Assembly (NCBI GenBank): GCA_030248215.1
Contig: JASANG010000573.1
Span: 1 to 64,000, forward strand
From: Enoplolaimus lenunculus
Lineage: Eukaryota; Nematoda; Enoplea; Enoplida; Thoracostomopsidae
Reading direction: 5' to 3'
Length of the DNA: 64,000 nucleotides
Position 1 is the first letter of the stretch. The number at the start of each line of letters is the position of its first letter. The position numbers and the translations under genes are program-made. Below the pieces are notes generated by a model. It was given only the letters and a program-made list of their open reading frames with translations. It did not search any database and had not been told where the DNA came from. Of this stretch, positions 61,166 through 64,000 are shown piece by piece.

Positions 61166-61966
61166 ACCCAGGCAAATGGGAAGGCCCTTTCCTATACATT
61201 ACAAGGAGCGTCTTCCACTTGCGTTCAGCATATCATTGTCCGTGAAAAATAATTATATATTATAAGCCCTGGACCAACCTAACACAATTGAACCTGGGAT
61301 TTATTTCATATTGCTATATAATTTCTGTGACAAAAATTTGCAAGTTCCACAATCATACGCAAGAGCTCACGATCTAAACATACATTGTGTATCAAGAGGC
61401 ATCTCTAATTTTGATCTATGAGATAATTTTGCCTCCAGGATTGATTTACAAGTCATGATCCGTTTCAAAGGAGGGTGTTCGAGAGGTTGACGTTTGAAAA
61501 CCGAAAAATAAACCCGGCAGTCGACTCGGATCCGTAGCCAAGGGGGGCGGCCAGGGAGAGCTGAGCCCCTTGGAAAAAACCTAGCCCTCCTATAAAACTT
61601 TCAACTTTACTTGCAAGTCATTAAAAACCCTTGAATGTCCCTCCTGAAAAATTCTTAGCCCCCCTAGCAAGGTGAGCTGGCTACGGGCCAGAGTCGACTG
61701 TCAACAAATTGCTACTGTTTTTTTCGACGTCTAATGCATTGGAATATAAAGCACCCGTTAGCCAAATCAAATTTCATAAATAAAAGTTGTTGGAAACGAA
61801 AACGAAAATCATAGAATTTATTCTGTTATTGCAACGTTAAAACTTTCCTCTGATATCAAAGATTGACGTCGTGTGTAAATATCGGCAAATTTTAATAATA
61901 TTTTGCTGTTCACAGTCCAGATTTTATGAATGTGTCGCAAACTGGTTTTGTCGGAAAAATTATATA

Positions 61967-62412
61967 CTGTAGTGACCCGAATAAGAGAGGGGGACTGATA
62001 TTTATTTCGCCTCTCCAGAGGAACCCCCCTTGTTATTCGGTTACGGACTGTTATTTATTTTTAACCCACCCTCCGCCGCCCTTCGTTACTGATATATATC
62101 CGGTACTGCAATTATCCGCTGAAACGTTTATTTGTCTTGTGTCAATAGTTTGAGCGATCATGCAAGGTTATACTCAGGAATTTACTTTCAAAATTTAAGC
62201 ACGCTTTAAAGTTTCGAACTCAAATTATTTGGTCATGGAGTTATTTATACGCTACAGTTAGGGTTATTTGACATGTATGGACTCTAATTAAGGTTTAGGG
62301 ACCCTATCCCCTTACGGACTCTTATTAGGGATACGGACTCCCTTTGGTTCGGACTCAAAATGGGAACCCCCCTCCTTATTATCCCTACCCCCTCTAATTC
62401 GGATCAACACAG
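61967..62412 (-). mobile_element. TA-family MITE, full-length copy (446 bp), inverted
   Basis: Starts CTGTAGTGACCCGAATAAGA after TA (61965-61966) and ends AATTCGGATCAACACAG before TA (62413-62414). The interior runs in the opposite order to the copy at 58434. The right end is more diverged than the left. Confidence 0.8.
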
Positions 62413-62633
62413 TATCTGACTAGTCAAGTATTTTAGTGATTTTGGAATAATCTTTAGTCCAGCTCGGATATGAAACTTAAATTTTTCAGCATTTCACAAC
62501 TGGACACTAGTGATCGAAATACACAAAGCGCTAGAAAACATGGCTGTCGAACACTTCCCTCCCAACATTTGAAGTTAGGTTTGGGCTCTGGCTTACACTT
62601 TGGTTCATGATAAGGCTAATCTATGCTTGGGTC

Positions 62634-62787
62634 GGCCCATGTAACGATCAGTGGGCGCAGCGTTTTCCGTCGGACAAGAATAGAATAAGCTTAAGCTTTA
62701 GATTAGTTTTTTTGCTTCGCTTAGGTTTAGGCTTAGGCTTAAGAAAAGGCTTATAACACTGCTCCTCACCTGTTCTTTACATTGGCC
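62634..62787 (+). mobile_element. GGCC-family MITE, third copy with 8-bp duplication
   Basis: Starts GGCCCATGTAACGATCAGTG, ends CTGTTCTTTACATTGGCC, flanked by CTTGGGTC (62626-62633) and CTTGGGTG (62788-62795), seven of eight identical. The interior has GCTTAGGTTTAGGCTTAGGC. Confidence 0.75.
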
Positions 62788-62799
62788 CTTGGGTGAATG

Positions 62800-64000
62800 C
62801 CTTTGGCTAAGCCTTTGTCTAAATCTAAACGTGAACGTTAAACCTAAAAGTGTTGATGGATTGTATTTGCTAGTCATAAATGCGAATTTATTTGACATTT
62901 AGCAATCAGTGTACAAGAGGCAAAATTTAGTTTTCCCTGAAACGTTACATAAAAATCTATGTGACCGCGTTGAGGAATGACGTATTTTTCTGAGGGTTCC
63001 CAACCAAAGTTTAAGGAAGTAAGACCCTCCAGTTTCCAATGTCCCTGCCCATGGCCGGCCGAGGGCAATTATGTTGACAATCGGTAGAAAGGGGCAGCAA
63101 CTGATCCAAAAACGAGAAGGCCACATACGCTAGAGCGCGATAGATATTGGTGGAATAAACCTCGCGAGCGAAGCTTGCTAGAAGCCAAATACCATTTTAA
63201 TAATTTGTAAGGTAGGGACCGCACTATTTTTTTTCATAAATTTTCCATTCAATTTTATGCGAAATGTTATGACCTCAAAAATGGCAGTGGCATGCCTGCC
63301 ACCGCTGATGGGCCAGTAACTGGGAGCGTTAAATTAACATGTGCAATTAGGCTGCGTAAAGTTTGTCCTAGCGAACCAAAAACGCCTAAGTATTTGTCTA
63401 AGGTTTTGCCTAGACCTGATCCTAAGCTCCTTCACCATGCATGTAGCAATTAAAGTGTGCAAAATCCCGAAAACTTCTCACAAGATGATGAATAGCTGTA
63501 CTGGCTTTCGGTAAGTCTTGACCTAAATGTGGAAAAGTGCTGCACACGGGGAAGTCGCGCACTTTCACAGTATGCAGAACAAGTCCGTTTTCAAGACACC
63601 ATACTAGGAGTGGGAGCTAAAAATTTTCAAGAAAGGTATAACAGGGTTCAAAATTTTTTGAAGGGTAACCGGGCTCGCTGCAAAACAACCTGCCTGCAAA
63701 ACAACCTGCAGGGATCAGACTGAAAAAGTAAGCGGCTAAATACAGGAAACGAAACTGGATTGTGATGAAAGTACGAAATGAAACTATCTGGTAAACACTG
63801 GTTATCGACTAGGCACCTTGCTGGGGATTATACTAGGGGTATATTACCACCCCCTCCCGAAATTCCGGAAAAATCGATAAATCATAGACTCATAGGTAAA
63901 ACAGCATTTATTACGTCCCGATACAGATTACTGTTCGGAAAGTATATTATAACAAACTATGAAAGGATGCGCAATAAATTTTGCAGGTAAATATTTGCAT
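62800..64000. other. Right edge of window, no gene seen
   Basis: Frames of 60-75 codons on either strand have no domain. Weak GCCTAAG/TTAGGC-like motifs at 63370-63430 may be another decayed GGCC-family element. Confidence 0.35.

Overview
The window is nuclear DNA of a multicellular animal, most likely an invertebrate. The genes I can reconstruct are split by GT-AG introns. One encodes a recognisable PRC1/Ase1/MAP65 microtubule cross-linker, and another exon carries a PHD-like zinc finger. Most of the window is AT-rich repeat DNA: short inverted-repeat transposons, a satellite with 760-bp higher-order units, and three minisatellite fields. TTAGGC runs are present, but they lie inside a small transposon family, so they do not place the species (nematode telomeres use TTAGGC, but that alone is not evidence here).

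Layout. 1-5.7 kb: the 3' part of a + strand gene, six phase-compatible exons, about 802 codons, product not recognised. 5.7-9.8 kb: AT-rich spacer with transposon fragments and a tRNA-like relic. 9.8-15.7 kb: a compositionally different block without convincing genes. It holds a TGACTAG cluster, a ~178-bp tandem repeat and a promoter-like stretch (four CCAAT boxes, TATA, initiator). 16-18.6 kb: one zinc-finger exon and a transposon with TA target duplications. 20.8-27.65 kb: a 35-38-bp satellite around the palindrome CCGGATATCCGG, organised in 760-bp units that each carry the same small transposon, then hAT-like insertions and a 38-bp array. 28-31 kb: spacer. 30.5-39.9 kb: a segment bracketed by inverted homologous arms. 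It contains TTAGGC-bearing transposons, about 1.2 kb of CAA/ACG microsatellite, six tandem modules (33.2-37.2 kb) of an inverted-repeat element plus GGGACAG minisatellite, and a palindromic element. 40-45.3 kb: AT-rich, no gene seen. 45.8-54.6 kb (- strand): the PRC1-like gene, nine exons, with a GGACAG minisatellite in its largest intron. 55.1-57.6 kb: a palindromic element and a third GGACAG minisatellite. 58-64 kb: more small transposons and a degenerate GGGAAATTGG repeat.

The striking theme is the interplay between small inverted-repeat transposons and tandem repeats. One family ends in the same heptamer that makes up three neighbouring minisatellites. One family carries telomere-like hexamers and leaves 8-bp target duplications. 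Two families sit at fixed positions of a satellite unit and were amplified with it. I saw no intact transposase, reverse transcriptase, capsid gene, rRNA or CRISPR array.
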